64,000 nucleotides of DNA from a bacterium. GTDB lineage: Bacteria; Hinthialibacterota; Hinthialibacteria; OLB16. Below, one piece after another: positions 1 to 8,728 of this stretch. The position numbers and the translations under genes were made by a program. The stretch is taken from positions 88,324 to 152,323 of the forward strand of contig JAJVIK010000023.1 in the NCBI GenBank assembly GCA_022072055.1, in the 5' to 3' direction. The notes under the pieces were generated by a model, which saw only the letters and a program-made list of their open reading frames with translations, ran no database searches and was not told the DNA's origin. Within the stretch, counting starts at the first letter, position 1; every line of letters starts with the position of its first letter.

Positions 1-550
1 GGTCAGCGCCGGAGCTGTAGTAAATGAAGGCCGAGTGCTTGGCGGAGGTGTTCCAGAGCTCGCTGATCGGCACCGGCCCGCCCGCTTTTTGCTGGACCTC
101 GGGGTTGTTGGTGACCACCGAGCCGATGGGCCAAGAGGCCGCGATGGCGGTGTTGCGGATCACCGTGTAGGGCGGATCGGACTCGGCCCCGGAAAGCGCC
201 CGCCAGAACCCGATGGTGTAGTCATCGGTAAACGGCTCGAAGGGGAGCTCGGTGAGGAAGCGGATCGGGGTGGTGAGAAGGTGGCTGGCGAATCCCCACC
301 ACTCGGAATAGGTCCCCGCGATGGAAAGCCCCGGCATGTCGGTCTTGGGTTCGCGCATATTCCACTGGACCCGGTAGGATTCGGTGGCGGTGGTCAGCGT
401 CCTCATCTCCTGGCGCACATGCGCGATCTTCGAGCGAATTTGCGCTTCCAGGAAATTGGGCAGCGCAATGGCGATCAGGATCAGGATGATGGCGATGACA
501 ATCAGAAGCTCGATCAAAGTGAAGCCGCGGGCCATGTGTTGCTTAAACAT
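1..550 (-). CDS. Type IV prepilin/pseudopilin-like protein, 3' end cut by window edge
   Basis: Read on the minus strand from an ATG at 550, with a GAGGTGA ribosome site just upstream. The product opens with a short basic leader, then ARGFTLIELLIVIAI, the class III (type IV prepilin) signal: Gly before the cut site, Phe at +1 and Glu at +5, followed by a hydrophobic helix. After it comes ALPNFLEAQIRSK, typical of type II secretion or type IV pilus pseudopilins. The frame is open to base 1, giving about 183 residues, so the C-terminus lies outside the window. Prepilin peptidase would cut it at the inner membrane. Pilus, secretion and generic surface pseudopilins cannot be told apart from this part. 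Confidence 0.85.
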   Translation of the reverse strand, partial: MFKQHMARGFTLIELLIVIAIILILIAIALPNFLEAQIRSKIAHVRQEMRTLTTATESYRVQWNMREPKTDMPGLSIAGTYSEWWGFASHLLTTPIRFLTELPFEPFTDDYTIGFWRALSGAESDPPYTVIRNTAIAASWPIGSVVTNNPEVQQKAGGPVPISELWNTSAKHSAFIYYSSGAD

Positions 551-737
551 CAGGGTCACCTCGCGCATAAAGATAAAGAGGTTCGGAACGGAGCACGGGT
601 GCCATGCTCGCGCCGGGCTCCATGGTAGAACGAACCGGGCGGCGGATGAACTGCCGTCTTTTTCGCTGGTCCACGGAGTTCGGAGGCGGCCCGGCGGGGG
701 GGGATTGCGCCCTCCGCGCGGACATTCCCCGGTGGAC

Positions 738-765
738 TTGTCCGGGGCCGAACTTGGAATAGAAT
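738..765 (+). promoter_or_regulatory. Predicted sigma-70 promoter for hisI-trpE
   Basis: TTGTCC (738-743), a 16-base spacer and TAGAAT (760-765) lie 31 bases upstream of the hisI start. A perfect 6-base inverted repeat, CCCCGG/CCGGGG (727-732 and 742-747), straddles the -35 box and has no T tract, so it could be an operator rather than a terminator. Found by eye only. Confidence 0.4.
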
Positions 766-795
766 CCCTCGTCATTACTCAAGGAATGGAATCCG

Positions 796-1188
796 ATGTC
801 CGCCTCATTGACCGACAAAGTGAAATTCGACTCGCATGGCCTGGTCCCGGCGATAGTTCAGGACTGGGACACCGGCGAGGTGCTCATGATGGGCTACATG
901 AACGCCGAATCGCTGCGGCTCACCGAGGAGACCGGCAAGACCCACTTCTATTCCCGCTCGCGCAACAAGCTGTGGCTCAAGGGGGAGTCCAGCGGGCATG
1001 TCCAGCATGTCAAGGCGATCCACATCGACTGCGATGCCGATACCGTGCTTATCCGCGCCACCCAGAGCGTGGCGGCCTGCCACACCGGATACAAGTCCTG
1101 CTTTTACCGCCGATGGCGTCCCGAAACCCAGGAATGGGTGGAGGAAGGGGAAAAAGTCTTTGACCCAAGCGAGGTCTATTCCCAATAA
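796..1188 (+). CDS. hisI: Phosphoribosyl-AMP cyclohydrolase (HisI)
   Basis: A 130-residue cytoplasmic enzyme that opens the adenine ring of phosphoribosyl-AMP in the third step of histidine synthesis. The family signatures are present: the Mg-binding DCDADT run and the downstream [10 protein letters not shown] segment carrying the zinc cysteine, with another cysteine in AACHTG. The length fits stand-alone HisI; there is no HisE (pyrophosphohydrolase) domain, so that step must be encoded elsewhere. An AAGGA lies about 10 bases before the ATG. It sits 63 bases ahead of trpE on the same strand, and no other histidine gene is nearby. Confidence 0.95.
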   Translation: MSASLTDKVKFDSHGLVPAIVQDWDTGEVLMMGYMNAESLRLTEETGKTHFYSRSRNKLWLKGESSGHVQHVKAIHIDCDADTVLIRATQSVAACHTGYKSCFYRRWRPETQEWVEEGEKVFDPSEVYSQ

Positions 1189-1251
1189 CCCTTCCTCCCA
1201 GATCGGGAGCGAAGCTCCCCCGGCACGCCATTCGCGAAAGGACTCCCGTCC

Positions 1252-2733
1252 ATGATTGCGCCCGATTACGAGGAATTTCTCCGCCGCGCGGAACGCGGCA
1301 ACTTGATCCCTGTCTACAAGGAAATCCTGGCGGACCTTGAAACCCCGGTGTCCGCCTACTGCAAGGTCAAGCGCGGCTCCCGCGCGTTTCTGCTGGAGAG
1401 CGTGGAAGGGGGCGAAACCCTCGGTCGCTTCTCCTTCATCGGGACCGAGCCGCGCTGGGTGTTGGTGACTTCCGGCAAGGAAGCGACGCTCCTTGAGGAC
1501 GGGCGGGCCACGCCGCTTGCGTTGGGCGCCGGCCTGGACCCGCTGGAGCTGATCCGCGCCGCGATGGCCCGCTACAAGCCGGTTGGTGACCGGGACCTCC
1601 CTCCTTTCTATGGCGGTTTCGTGGGGTACATCGGGCATGACGTGGTTGGGTTTTTCGAGGACCTGGACCTGCGGAATCCGGATGACATGGGGGTTCCGGA
1701 CTGCGTCTTTGTCCTCGCCGATTCGCTGGTGGTTTTCGATCAGGTCAAGCACACCATCCTGTTGGTGGCGAACGCCTTCGTGGAGGGGGATCCCAAGTCG
1801 GCGTATGAGCGGGCTGTCGCGCGCATCGAGGAGCTGGAGACTCGGCTCCGCGCCCCCTTCGAGCCGCCTCCGTTCGGCGCCGGTCGAACGCGGCCGCTCG
1901 CGGTGACACTCAATCGCACCAAGGAGGACTACTGCGCGGCGGTGGAGAAGGCGCTGGAATACATCCGCGCCGGGGATGCCTTTCAGATTGTCCTCTCGTT
2001 GCGTCGTCAGACCGAGGTGAACAGCACCGCGCTGGACCTCTACCGCGCATTGCGGCGGCTGAACCCATCGCCCTACATGTTCCTGCTTGAGAATGAGGAA
2101 TGCACCCTGATCGGCAGCTCCCCGGAGACCCTGGTCAAGCTGGTCGGGGACAAGGTTCAGTATCGCCCCATCGCGGGAACCCGTCCGCGCGGCGCGACCC
2201 CTGAGGAGGATTCACGCCTGGAGGAGGAGCTCTTGGCCGATCCGAAGGAGCGGGCCGAACACATCATGCTTGTGGATCTGGGGCGGAATGATGTGGGCAG
2301 AGTCTGCGTGTTCAATAGCGTGCGGGTGACCGATCTCATGGTGGTCGAGCGCTACTCGCATGTCATGCACATAGTCTCGAAGGTGGTTGGGACCCTTTCT
2401 CCCGGCAAGACCCCCTTCGACCTTCTCCGCGCGGTGTTCCCGGCGGGGACCCTCTCCGGCGCGCCGAAGATCCGGGCGATGGAGATTATCGAGGAGTTGG
2501 AGCCGACCAAGCGCGGTCCCTATGGGGGCTGTGTGGGGTATCTGGGCTTCGGGGGAAATCTGGACACCTGCATCACCATTCGGACCATCGTGATGAAAGG
2601 GCGAATGGCCTATATCCAGGCGGGTGGCGGCTTGGTTTATGATAGCCTTCCGGAGAATGAGTTCCAGGAAGCCCTAAACAAGAGCCGAGCGATGCTCCGC
2701 GCGGTGGAAATCGCGGAACGCGGGGAGTTCTAG
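1252..2733 (+). CDS. trpE: Anthranilate synthase component I (TrpE)
   Basis: A 493-residue large subunit that makes anthranilate from chorismate with ammonia from a glutamine amidotransferase partner (TrpG), which is not in this window. The chorismate-binding half is complete: GDAFQIVLSLR, SPETLVKL, PIAGTRPRG, LVDLGRNDVGR, FPAGTLSGAPKIRAMEII and QAGGGLVYDS. Near the N-terminus, LLES followed ten residues later by Ser matches the tryptophan feedback-inhibition motif, which favours TrpE over aminodeoxychorismate synthase (PabB). No TrpG fusion. The hisI-trpE pairing suggests an amino-acid biosynthesis unit split from the main his and trp operons. Confidence 0.95.
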   Translation: MIAPDYEEFLRRAERGNLIPVYKEILADLETPVSAYCKVKRGSRAFLLESVEGGETLGRFSFIGTEPRWVLVTSGKEATLLEDGRATPLALGAGLDPLELIRAAMARYKPVGDRDLPPFYGGFVGYIGHDVVGFFEDLDLRNPDDMGVPDCVFVLADSLVVFDQVKHTILLVANAFVEGDPKSAYERAVARIEELETRLRAPFEPPPFGAGRTRPLAVTLNRTKEDYCAAVEKALEYIRAGDAFQIVLSLRRQTEVNSTALDLYRALRRLNPSPYMFLLENEECTLIGSSPETLVKLVGDKVQYRPIAGTRPRGATPEEDSRLEEELLADPKERAEHIMLVDLGRNDVGRVCVFNSVRVTDLMVVERYSHVMHIVSKVVGTLSPGKTPFDLLRAVFPAGTLSGAPKIRAMEIIEELEPTKRGPYGGCVGYLGFGGNLDTCITIRTIVMKGRMAYIQAGGGLVYDSLPENEFQEALNKSRAMLRAVEIAERGEF

Positions 2734-2834
2734 ACCCCGATAGGGCAACCGAGCCGCGACCGTAGGGGAGCGGTTTGAGGCAATAGCGCGCGCTGCAACT
2801 CGGCTCCGGCTGGATTTACAGGAGGTTTTCAAAA

Positions 2835-3701
2835 GTGACAACTGCGTTTGGCCGTCCCTCTATTCTTCGGTCGTTTGCGGTCCTTTCGGTCCTTCTATTT
2901 TTTGCCGCGTTTCAGAGCGCCGCCCTCCCCATTTCCGAAAGCCCGCCCAAGGAAGGGGTCACCCCCATATCGATCCTCCTGCTTGGAGACAGCACCGTCG
3001 AAGGCTCCGTCACCCGCGAGGTCGAACCCGAAGCGGACCAGCTCGAGGATGTGGTGCGGAAGCTTCTGGACTCCGAGGGGGACCTGCCACCGGTCCGCGT
3101 CGTTAACGCCGGGCGCGGCGGGGAGTTTGTTCAGGGGCTGGTCGAAAAACGGTACGAGTCACTCCTCGAGGAAATCAAGAAGGCCGATTTCATCACCATC
3201 CGCTACGGTCTCAACGATTACGGCAAACGCGAAGGTTTTATGGACAACTTCACCTCCGATCTGGTCGGCCTGATCGACCGTCTCCGCAAGGATAACCCCA
3301 AGGCCGACATCATCCTGGAGACCGTGTGCGTGTATTTCGAGGCCACGAAGAGCGAGGAAGTGAACTCGCGGATTCGCAAGGCCGCCGAGCAAGCGGGGGT
3401 TCCGCTGCTCGACATCTACGCCCGCATGGCCCGCGAAATCGAGACCGGGAACAGCTGCCTGACCTACCGTCGGATCGCGCTGGACAAGATTCCCGGCAAG
3501 TTTCACGCGCTCTTGCCGAAACCTTGGAAGGAAGGGGAGATTGTGGTGATGGACAACCGACTGGATGCCCACCTCATGGATGTCCCGGGCTGGACCGCCG
3601 ACCGTCACCCCAACCTCGCCGGTTACCACATCATCGGGGATGAGGAGGCGAAGTTTCTCGCCCCGAGGATTCGGGCCTGCCAAGATGGAGCTTCCAAATG
3701 A
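2835..3701 (+). CDS. Secreted SGNH/GDSL-family hydrolase
   Basis: A 288-residue protein starting at a GTG with GGAGG at 2821. The N-terminus (to about residue 31) is a Sec signal peptide with a hydrophobic LSVLLFFAAF core. The mature protein shows SGNH blocks: LLLGDSTVEGS with the likely nucleophile Ser53, IRYGLND for the oxyanion Asn, and DRHPNLAGYH with the Asp256/His258 pair. These enzymes hydrolyse esters, often acetyl groups on carbohydrate. Its stop overlaps the start of the HicB-like gene by 4 bases, so the two are probably co-translated. The substrate cannot be read from sequence. Confidence 0.88.
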   Translation: MTTAFGRPSILRSFAVLSVLLFFAAFQSAALPISESPPKEGVTPISILLLGDSTVEGSVTREVEPEADQLEDVVRKLLDSEGDLPPVRVVNAGRGGEFVQGLVEKRYESLLEEIKKADFITIRYGLNDYGKREGFMDNFTSDLVGLIDRLRKDNPKADIILETVCVYFEATKSEEVNSRIRKAAEQAGVPLLDIYARMAREIETGNSCLTYRRIALDKIPGKFHALLPKPWKEGEIVVMDNRLDAHLMDVPGWTADRHPNLAGYHIIGDEEAKFLAPRIRACQDGASK

Positions 3702-3907
3702 TTCGATATGGCGTTTACCTATACTGGATCCCCGCGGATGAGGCTTTCATTGCGGAAGCGCCTGAGCTTCCTGGCTGTGCCGCGGATGGGGCGACCTACC
3801 AGGAGGCGCTTGCAAATCTCGAGGTTGTAATCGGCGAATGGATTGAAACAGCCCGAGACCTGGGCCGTTCGATCCCCGCTCCCAAAGGGCGACTGATGTT
3901 CGCCTGA
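3698..3907 (+). CDS. HicB-like small protein, orphan (no HicA)
   Basis: 69 residues. The core, with a Tyr-rich strand, EAPELPGCAADGATYQEA and a following ANLEVVIGEWI helix, is the HicB partial RNase-H-like fold (an antitoxin in HicAB pairs). No HicA-type dsRNA-binding toxin reading frame lies on either side, and no DNA-binding domain follows the fold. It overlaps the GDSL gene by 4 bases (ATGA). Many solitary HicB-like proteins exist with no known job, so an antitoxin role should not be assumed. Confidence 0.75.
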   Translation: MIRYGVYLYWIPADEAFIAEAPELPGCAADGATYQEALANLEVVIGEWIETARDLGRSIPAPKGRLMFA

Positions 3908-3935
3908 TCGATCCCTCGCGAGACGAGGTCTTCCA

Positions 3936-5354
3936 ATGCCCAAAACCAAAACCACCCATGCCGTCATCCTCGCCGCCGGGCGCGGCACTCGCCTTTGGCC
4001 CTATGGCGACACCAACGCCAAGGCCGCGCTCCCGATTGCGAATCGACCGCTGATCCACTGGCAGCTCGACGCCCTGGCGGAAGCCGGGATCAAGTCGGTG
4101 AGCGTGGTTGTCGGATTTCTGGACGGCATGGTCCGGAACGCCTGCGCGGCATGGCTTGGCTCCCACACAGGCGGATTGAATATCGAGTACATTCTTCAGC
4201 CCTCCAAGGCGGGCTCCGCCCCCGCCGCGTTTGCCGCCATTTCCCGACTGAAAGACCCACAAGCCCCCGTGGCAATCCTTCCGGGAGACCTATTCGTTCA
4301 CAAAGCGGATCTGCATAGCCTGCTTACGAGAGCCGGCGGCGATGCGCTCGCGTCCTTGGTTGCTCCAATCCCCGAAGGGTATTCCCAGGACTTTGTCCTG
4401 GCCGAGACCGCCGATGGGAAACTGGTTTCGATCCATGCCCACAGCCGTTGGGCCAGCCCCTCGCGCCGAGTGCTGACCGGGGCGCACGTCCTCCCCGCGG
4501 GTTTCATCCGCCACCTGGAGACGATCCCGGAGATTCCCACCTGTGTCGAGATCGGCGGCATGCCCCCGGCGGAGACCGAGATCTTCGAGGCTGTCCATCA
4601 GCACCTCCGCGCCGGGGGGAAATCCGCGTGTGTGGAGGCCTCCGAACAGGTGGTGGACATCGACCGACCGTGGGATTTCCTCGAGGCGAACATGATCGCG
4701 GCGGTCCGCGAGACCTCCACCCTGAAAAGGAATGAGCTCGCCAAGGGAGCCTCCATCGATCCGACCGCGCGGATCGATGGCCATGTCCGGCTCGGTTCGG
4801 GCAGTCGTATCGGAACCGGCGTGATCGTCTATGGGAACCTGGTGGTGGGGAGCAACACGACGATCACGGATGGGGCGTTTATCGGCGAGAACTCGATCAT
4901 CGGGGATGACTGTAAGATTTGGCGGGGGGGATTGGTCGGGTCGAGGACCGTGATCGGGCGCCGCTGCGTGGTGGGGCACGGCGCGGAGGTGGAGGGGCTG
5001 ATCTTGGATGAGGCGTACAGCTACCACTATGGCGAGTACTGGGGGATACTTGGGAAATGCTGCGACCTGGGCGCCGCCACGGTGTGCGGGACGCTCCGGT
5101 TTGACGATGGCGAGACTGTCCATCGGGTCAAAGGCCGCAAGGAAATCCCTCGATGCAACTCCAACGCCACTTATTTGGGCGATTATGTTCGGACCGGAGT
5201 GAACGCGATCCTCATGCCGGGGGTCAAGGTCGGCCCTTATTCCCTGGTCGGATCCGGCGTGGTCCTGAACGAAGACATTCCCAACAACACCTCCGTTTTT
5301 GTCGAGCAGACCTTGCGCAAGGGGACCTGGGGACCGGAGCGGTACGGCTGGTGA
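3936..5354 (+). CDS. Sugar-1-phosphate nucleotidyltransferase with left-handed beta-helix domain
   Basis: 472 residues. The N-terminal half is a nucleotidyltransferase: HAVILAAGRGTRLWPYGD is the nucleotide-binding signature, followed by KAALPIANRPLI and LPGDLF. The C-terminal half, from about residue 270, is made of hexapeptide repeats (for example GSRIGTGVIVYG and NSIIGDDCKIWRG) typical of left-handed beta-helix acyltransferase folds, as in GlmU-like and archaeal bifunctional enzymes. It should activate a sugar phosphate to an NDP-sugar in the cytoplasm; whether the helix domain acetylates is unclear. The stop overlaps the GTG of the sugar-binding lipoprotein, tying it to import. Confidence 0.85.
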   Translation: MPKTKTTHAVILAAGRGTRLWPYGDTNAKAALPIANRPLIHWQLDALAEAGIKSVSVVVGFLDGMVRNACAAWLGSHTGGLNIEYILQPSKAGSAPAAFAAISRLKDPQAPVAILPGDLFVHKADLHSLLTRAGGDALASLVAPIPEGYSQDFVLAETADGKLVSIHAHSRWASPSRRVLTGAHVLPAGFIRHLETIPEIPTCVEIGGMPPAETEIFEAVHQHLRAGGKSACVEASEQVVDIDRPWDFLEANMIAAVRETSTLKRNELAKGASIDPTARIDGHVRLGSGSRIGTGVIVYGNLVVGSNTTITDGAFIGENSIIGDDCKIWRGGLVGSRTVIGRRCVVGHGAEVEGLILDEAYSYHYGEYWGILGKCCDLGAATVCGTLRFDDGETVHRVKGRKEIPRCNSNATYLGDYVRTGVNAILMPGVKVGPYSLVGSGVVLNEDIPNNTSVFVEQTLRKGTWGPERYGW

Positions 5355-6718
5355 GATTGGTTGTTCCGGTTCTCCTCCTCGCGCTTACCGTCCCGCTGTC
5401 GGGCTGCTCAAAGGCCCCGGCCACCGACGGCAAAATCCACCTGAAGTATTGGGCGGTGTGGAACGGCTTTGAGCTGGAGGCCATGCGCTCGGTGGTGGAC
5501 CTCTTCAATCGCTCGCAAGACAGAATTCATGTCGATCTGCTGTCCATCAGCTTCCTTGAACGCAAGCTGCTGGTCGCCACCGCCGGAGGCAATCCTCCCG
5601 ATATCTTCAGCCTCGGATATGAGTGGGTTGTCGATTACGCGCAGAAAAACGCCATTCTTCCCCTGGATGGCTACTTGGAGCGCGCGGGGATTAAGCGCGA
5701 GGATTACATCCCTGTGTTTTGGGATCAATGCCTCTTTGACAACCGTGTGTGGGGGCTCCCGATTAACGGCTCCTGCATCGCCTTCCATTACAACAAGGCC
5801 CATTTCCGCGAGGCGGGTCTCGATCCGGGAAATCCTCCCAAAACCCTGGCCGAGCTGGAGGCCATTGAGCCCAAGCTCAACCGCTTCAGCGGCAACCGGA
5901 TCGAACGGCTGGCGTTCATTCCAAGTTCCCAGGACCCGGATTGGTGGCCCTACTGTTGGCCCTGGTTCTTCGGCGGGGAGCTCTGGGACGGGAAAGACAA
6001 GCTGACCCTGACCAGCCCGGAATGCGTGGAAGCCTACGAGTGGGTCGCGAGCTTCCCCAAACGATTGGGGGCCGCGCGAATCCAACCCCTGCGCGCAAGC
6101 TTCGGGAACCTGTTCGCGTCATCCCAGAACCCCTTCCTTTCCGGGAAGCTTTCGTGTCTCTTCCAAGGGTCCTGGATGGCGAGTTTCGTGGAGAAGTACG
6201 CTCCCGGATTGGAATTCGGAGTCGCTCCCATGCCGACTAAGACTCAGGACTTGTACGGAACCACGGTGGTGGAAGGAGATGTCATCTTCATCCCCGCCGG
6301 GACCAAGGACCCGGACGCGAGTTTCGAGTTCATCAAGTTTGTCGCCTCGCAAAGGGGGACCGAGCTGTTCTGCACCGGGATGCGCTCGGTGAACCCGCGC
6401 GCGGTTCGCAGCGAGGAGTTCATGCGGAATCACCCCAACCCGAACATAGAACAGTTTGACGCCCTCGCGCGCGGCGACAAGGCCCACTATGCGCCCAAGG
6501 TCTCGATCTGGTACGAAATGCTGGATGAGATGCAGGTGGTTCTCTCCCAGGCGTGGCTCCATCAGATTCCCCCCGCCAGGGCGCTGGCGAAGGCTCAGGA
6601 TCGCCTTCAGGCCCGGCTGGAGCAGGAGCTGGAGCGTTGGCGGCTGGTGTCGCGGGCGCGACATGCCGAGTGGGACGCTTTCATCGAGAAGAGCCGCAAG
6701 GGGGTGCCCCTCCAATGA
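5351..6718 (+). CDS. Sugar ABC transporter substrate-binding lipoprotein
   Basis: 455 residues from the GTG at 5351. The frame is open further upstream, but this start overlaps the preceding stop (GTGA) and directly gives a lipoprotein signal, with a hydrophobic stretch ending LSGC and the lipidated Cys at residue 19. The mature part is a family 1 extracellular solute-binding protein: KYWAVWNGFELEAM near the start, GGNPPDIFSLGYEW, a Trp-rich WWPYCWPWFFGGELWDG segment and GSWMASF. The two permease genes follow directly. It probably binds a mono- or oligosaccharide outside the membrane; the ligand is unknown. Confidence 0.9.
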   Translation: MRLVVPVLLLALTVPLSGCSKAPATDGKIHLKYWAVWNGFELEAMRSVVDLFNRSQDRIHVDLLSISFLERKLLVATAGGNPPDIFSLGYEWVVDYAQKNAILPLDGYLERAGIKREDYIPVFWDQCLFDNRVWGLPINGSCIAFHYNKAHFREAGLDPGNPPKTLAELEAIEPKLNRFSGNRIERLAFIPSSQDPDWWPYCWPWFFGGELWDGKDKLTLTSPECVEAYEWVASFPKRLGAARIQPLRASFGNLFASSQNPFLSGKLSCLFQGSWMASFVEKYAPGLEFGVAPMPTKTQDLYGTTVVEGDVIFIPAGTKDPDASFEFIKFVASQRGTELFCTGMRSVNPRAVRSEEFMRNHPNPNIEQFDALARGDKAHYAPKVSIWYEMLDEMQVVLSQAWLHQIPPARALAKAQDRLQARLEQELERWRLVSRARHAEWDAFIEKSRKGVPLQ

Positions 6719-7599
6719 CCCCGGTGGAACGCCGCGACCTCCGGGTGGGTCTGCTGTTCATCAGCCCCTGGATCATGGGTTTCGGGGCGTTCATGCTCTA
6801 TCCCCTGGGCGCCTCGCTCTACTACTCGCTGTGCGATTACTCGGTTCTCTCGACCCCGGTGTTCACCGGGCTTCACAACTACACAACCCTGGCGCGAGAT
6901 GATGTCTTCCTGCAGGCCCTCTCCAACACCCTGATCTATGGCGCGATGGCGTTGCCGGTGACCATGGTCCTGTCGCTCGCGCTCGCGCTCCTGTTGCACG
7001 CTCCCTTTCCGGGCAGAGGGGTTTTTCGCACGGTCTTTTTCCTGCCCTCGCTGGTGCCCCTGGTGGCCATGGCGATCCTTTGGAAGTGGCTCCTCAATGT
7101 CGATCATGGCCTGATCAACCACTTCCTCGGTTGGTTCGAGATTCCACCCGTGGATTGGCTGGGGAGCGTGCGCTGGTCGAAGGTTTCGATGGTCCTGCCC
7201 GCGGCGTGGGGAATCGGCGGGGCGATGGTGATTTATCTCGCCAGCCTTCAGGATGTTCCCGTTCACCTCTATGAGGCGGCGAAGCTGGATGGGGCCTCCT
7301 ATTGGCGTCAGTTCTGGCATGTCACCCTGCCGGTCATCTCCCCTGTCATTTACTTCAACCTGATCATGACCATCATCGGCCTACTGCAGGTCTTCGTGGT
7401 TCCCTACATCATGACCGAGGGGGGTCCCTCGCGCTCCACACTGTTCTATGTCCAATACCTCTATGACACGGCGTTCCGCTACTTGCGGATGGGGTACGCC
7501 TGCGCGATGGCCTGGATTCTCTTTGTGATCATCTTGGGACTGACCCTGTTGGCCACATGGGCCACCGCCAAACGCATCTACTACATGGCGGAAGAGTGA
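6715..7599 (+). CDS. Sugar ABC transporter permease, MalF/UgpA type
   Basis: 294 residues starting at 6715 (ATGA overlap with the lipoprotein stop). About six membrane helices, with an N-terminal GLLFISPWIMGFGAFMLYPL segment common in this family. The cytoplasmic EAA loop is clear: YEAAKLDGASYWRQFWHVTL, which docks on the ATPase subunit. No ATP-binding subunit is encoded nearby, so the transporter probably shares an MsmK/UgpC-type ATPase encoded elsewhere. Confidence 0.93.
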   Translation: MTPVERRDLRVGLLFISPWIMGFGAFMLYPLGASLYYSLCDYSVLSTPVFTGLHNYTTLARDDVFLQALSNTLIYGAMALPVTMVLSLALALLLHAPFPGRGVFRTVFFLPSLVPLVAMAILWKWLLNVDHGLINHFLGWFEIPPVDWLGSVRWSKVSMVLPAAWGIGGAMVIYLASLQDVPVHLYEAAKLDGASYWRQFWHVTLPVISPVIYFNLIMTIIGLLQVFVVPYIMTEGGPSRSTLFYVQYLYDTAFRYLRMGYACAMAWILFVIILGLTLLATWATAKRIYYMAEE

Positions 7600-7600
7600 G

Positions 7601-8653
7601 GTGGCGAGGATGACCACAAGGGGCCCGCGCCCGATCAACTCCGGCGCCGTGTGGCGGGGAATCGCCCTGGTGCTCCTGTCCGTGGTCTTCGGCGCGCCCT
7701 TTGCCTGGACCGTGTCCACGAGCCTCAAGGAGCTTTCCGAGACCATCCGCCCCACCCCCGAGTGGATTCCCCGCACCACGATTTATTCCGCGGTGGTGGA
7801 TGGGCGCAAGATCGCCAACGCCGAGGTGTCCTGGAGCACTCCGAGTCAGATTGCTCCCCTGGGGGCAAGCCTGCCGAGAGGGTTGGAGGTCGCTTGGGTC
7901 CGTCCACGCGGCTCCTCCACCGCCTTTCGACCCGTTCCGAAGTCGGCCGTGCAGCCCGAAGGGCGCGCGATTCATTTCCGCTGGCGCAACTACGCCGAGG
8001 CGGTGAGCAAGATTCCCTTCTGGCTGTATGCCCGCAACACCCTTTGGTTGTGCGCCCTGTGCGTGATTGGGGTGACAACCAGCAGCGCGATCGTGGCCTA
8101 TGGCTTCTCTCGGATCCAGTGGCCGGGGCGCGACATTGTGTTTCTCATTGTGCTGGCCACCATGATGATCCCATTTCCGGTCACCATGGTTCCGCTCTAT
8201 TCCCTTTTCAAGCAACTCGGCCTGATCGGCACGATGGCTCCGCTTTGGCTCCCCGCCTTCTTCGGCAACGCGTTTTTCATCTTTCTGCTGCGCCAGTTCT
8301 TCCGCTCGATCCCACAGGACCTCACCGACGCCGCCCGGATTGACGGCTGCAGGGAGTTGAGGATCTTCTGGAGCGTGATCTGTCCGCTCTCCACATCGGC
8401 GCTCACCGTGGTCGCCATCTTCCAGTTCATCGAAACCTGGAACGACTTTCTGGGACCCTTCATCTACCTCATGGACCAAAAGCAGTTTACCCTAGCGTTG
8501 GGGCTTCAGTTCTTTCAGAGTCAGCATGGGGGAACCGATTGGCACCAACTGATGGCCGCCTCGACACTGGTCGCCACCCCGGTGATCGTTCTGTTTTTCC
8601 TCGCCCAGAAGACCTTCATCGAGGGGATCTCGATGACAGGGATGAAAAGCTAA
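7601..8653 (+). CDS. Sugar ABC transporter permease, MalG/UgpE type, with inserted loop
   Basis: 350 residues from GTG 7601 (an ATG three codons later is an alternative). The EAA loop is LTDAARIDGCRELRIFWSVI, followed by the usual ETWNDFLGPFIYL. Most MalG-type permeases are near 280-300 residues. Here, between helix 1 and the conserved YAEAVSKIPFWLYARNTLW segment, there is an insertion of roughly 65 residues (about 60-126) that should lie outside the membrane. It may contact the lipoprotein. The gene ends the importer operon; the next gene has its own promoter. Confidence 0.92.
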   Translation: MARMTTRGPRPINSGAVWRGIALVLLSVVFGAPFAWTVSTSLKELSETIRPTPEWIPRTTIYSAVVDGRKIANAEVSWSTPSQIAPLGASLPRGLEVAWVRPRGSSTAFRPVPKSAVQPEGRAIHFRWRNYAEAVSKIPFWLYARNTLWLCALCVIGVTTSSAIVAYGFSRIQWPGRDIVFLIVLATMMIPFPVTMVPLYSLFKQLGLIGTMAPLWLPAFFGNAFFIFLLRQFFRSIPQDLTDAARIDGCRELRIFWSVICPLSTSALTVVAIFQFIETWNDFLGPFIYLMDQKQFTLALGLQFFQSQHGGTDWHQLMAASTLVATPVIVLFFLAQKTFIEGISMTGMKS

Positions 8654-8667
8654 GAATCCGCCCCCCC

Positions 8668-8696
8668 TTGACTTCTCCGCTGGGATTGTATACATT
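8668..8696 (+). promoter_or_regulatory. Predicted promoter of the Rrf2-cysCDN operon
   Basis: TTGACT (8668-8673), a 17-base spacer and TACATT (8691-8696). An alternative -10, TATACA (8689-8694), gives a 15-base spacer. A GAGG ribosome site (8717-8720) and the ATG at 8729 follow. The -10 region lies inside the inverted repeat at 8684-8708. Confidence 0.5.
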
Positions 8697-8708
8697 AGAA
8701 AAACAATC
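8684..8708. promoter_or_regulatory. 25-bp inverted repeat over the -10 region, candidate Rrf2 operator
   Basis: GATTGT (8684-8689) and ACAATC (8703-8708) are perfect inverted arms 13 bases apart, spanning 25 bp over the -10 box of the regulator gene. Rrf2-family dimers typically bind dyads of about this size, and autorepression is common in the family. That this protein binds here is inference. Confidence 0.45.
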
Positions 8709-8728
8709 AGGATTATGAGGAATGGGCC

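Noticed and set aside
543-818. A 91-codon minus-strand frame in the gap before hisI
   Set aside because: It overlaps both the prepilin start and hisI, has no ribosome site and shows Arg/Pro-rich shadow composition. I see no gene in 551-795 beyond the promoter.
805-1752. A 315-codon minus-strand frame over hisI and trpE
   Set aside because: It is antisense to two well-identified genes and has no family match.
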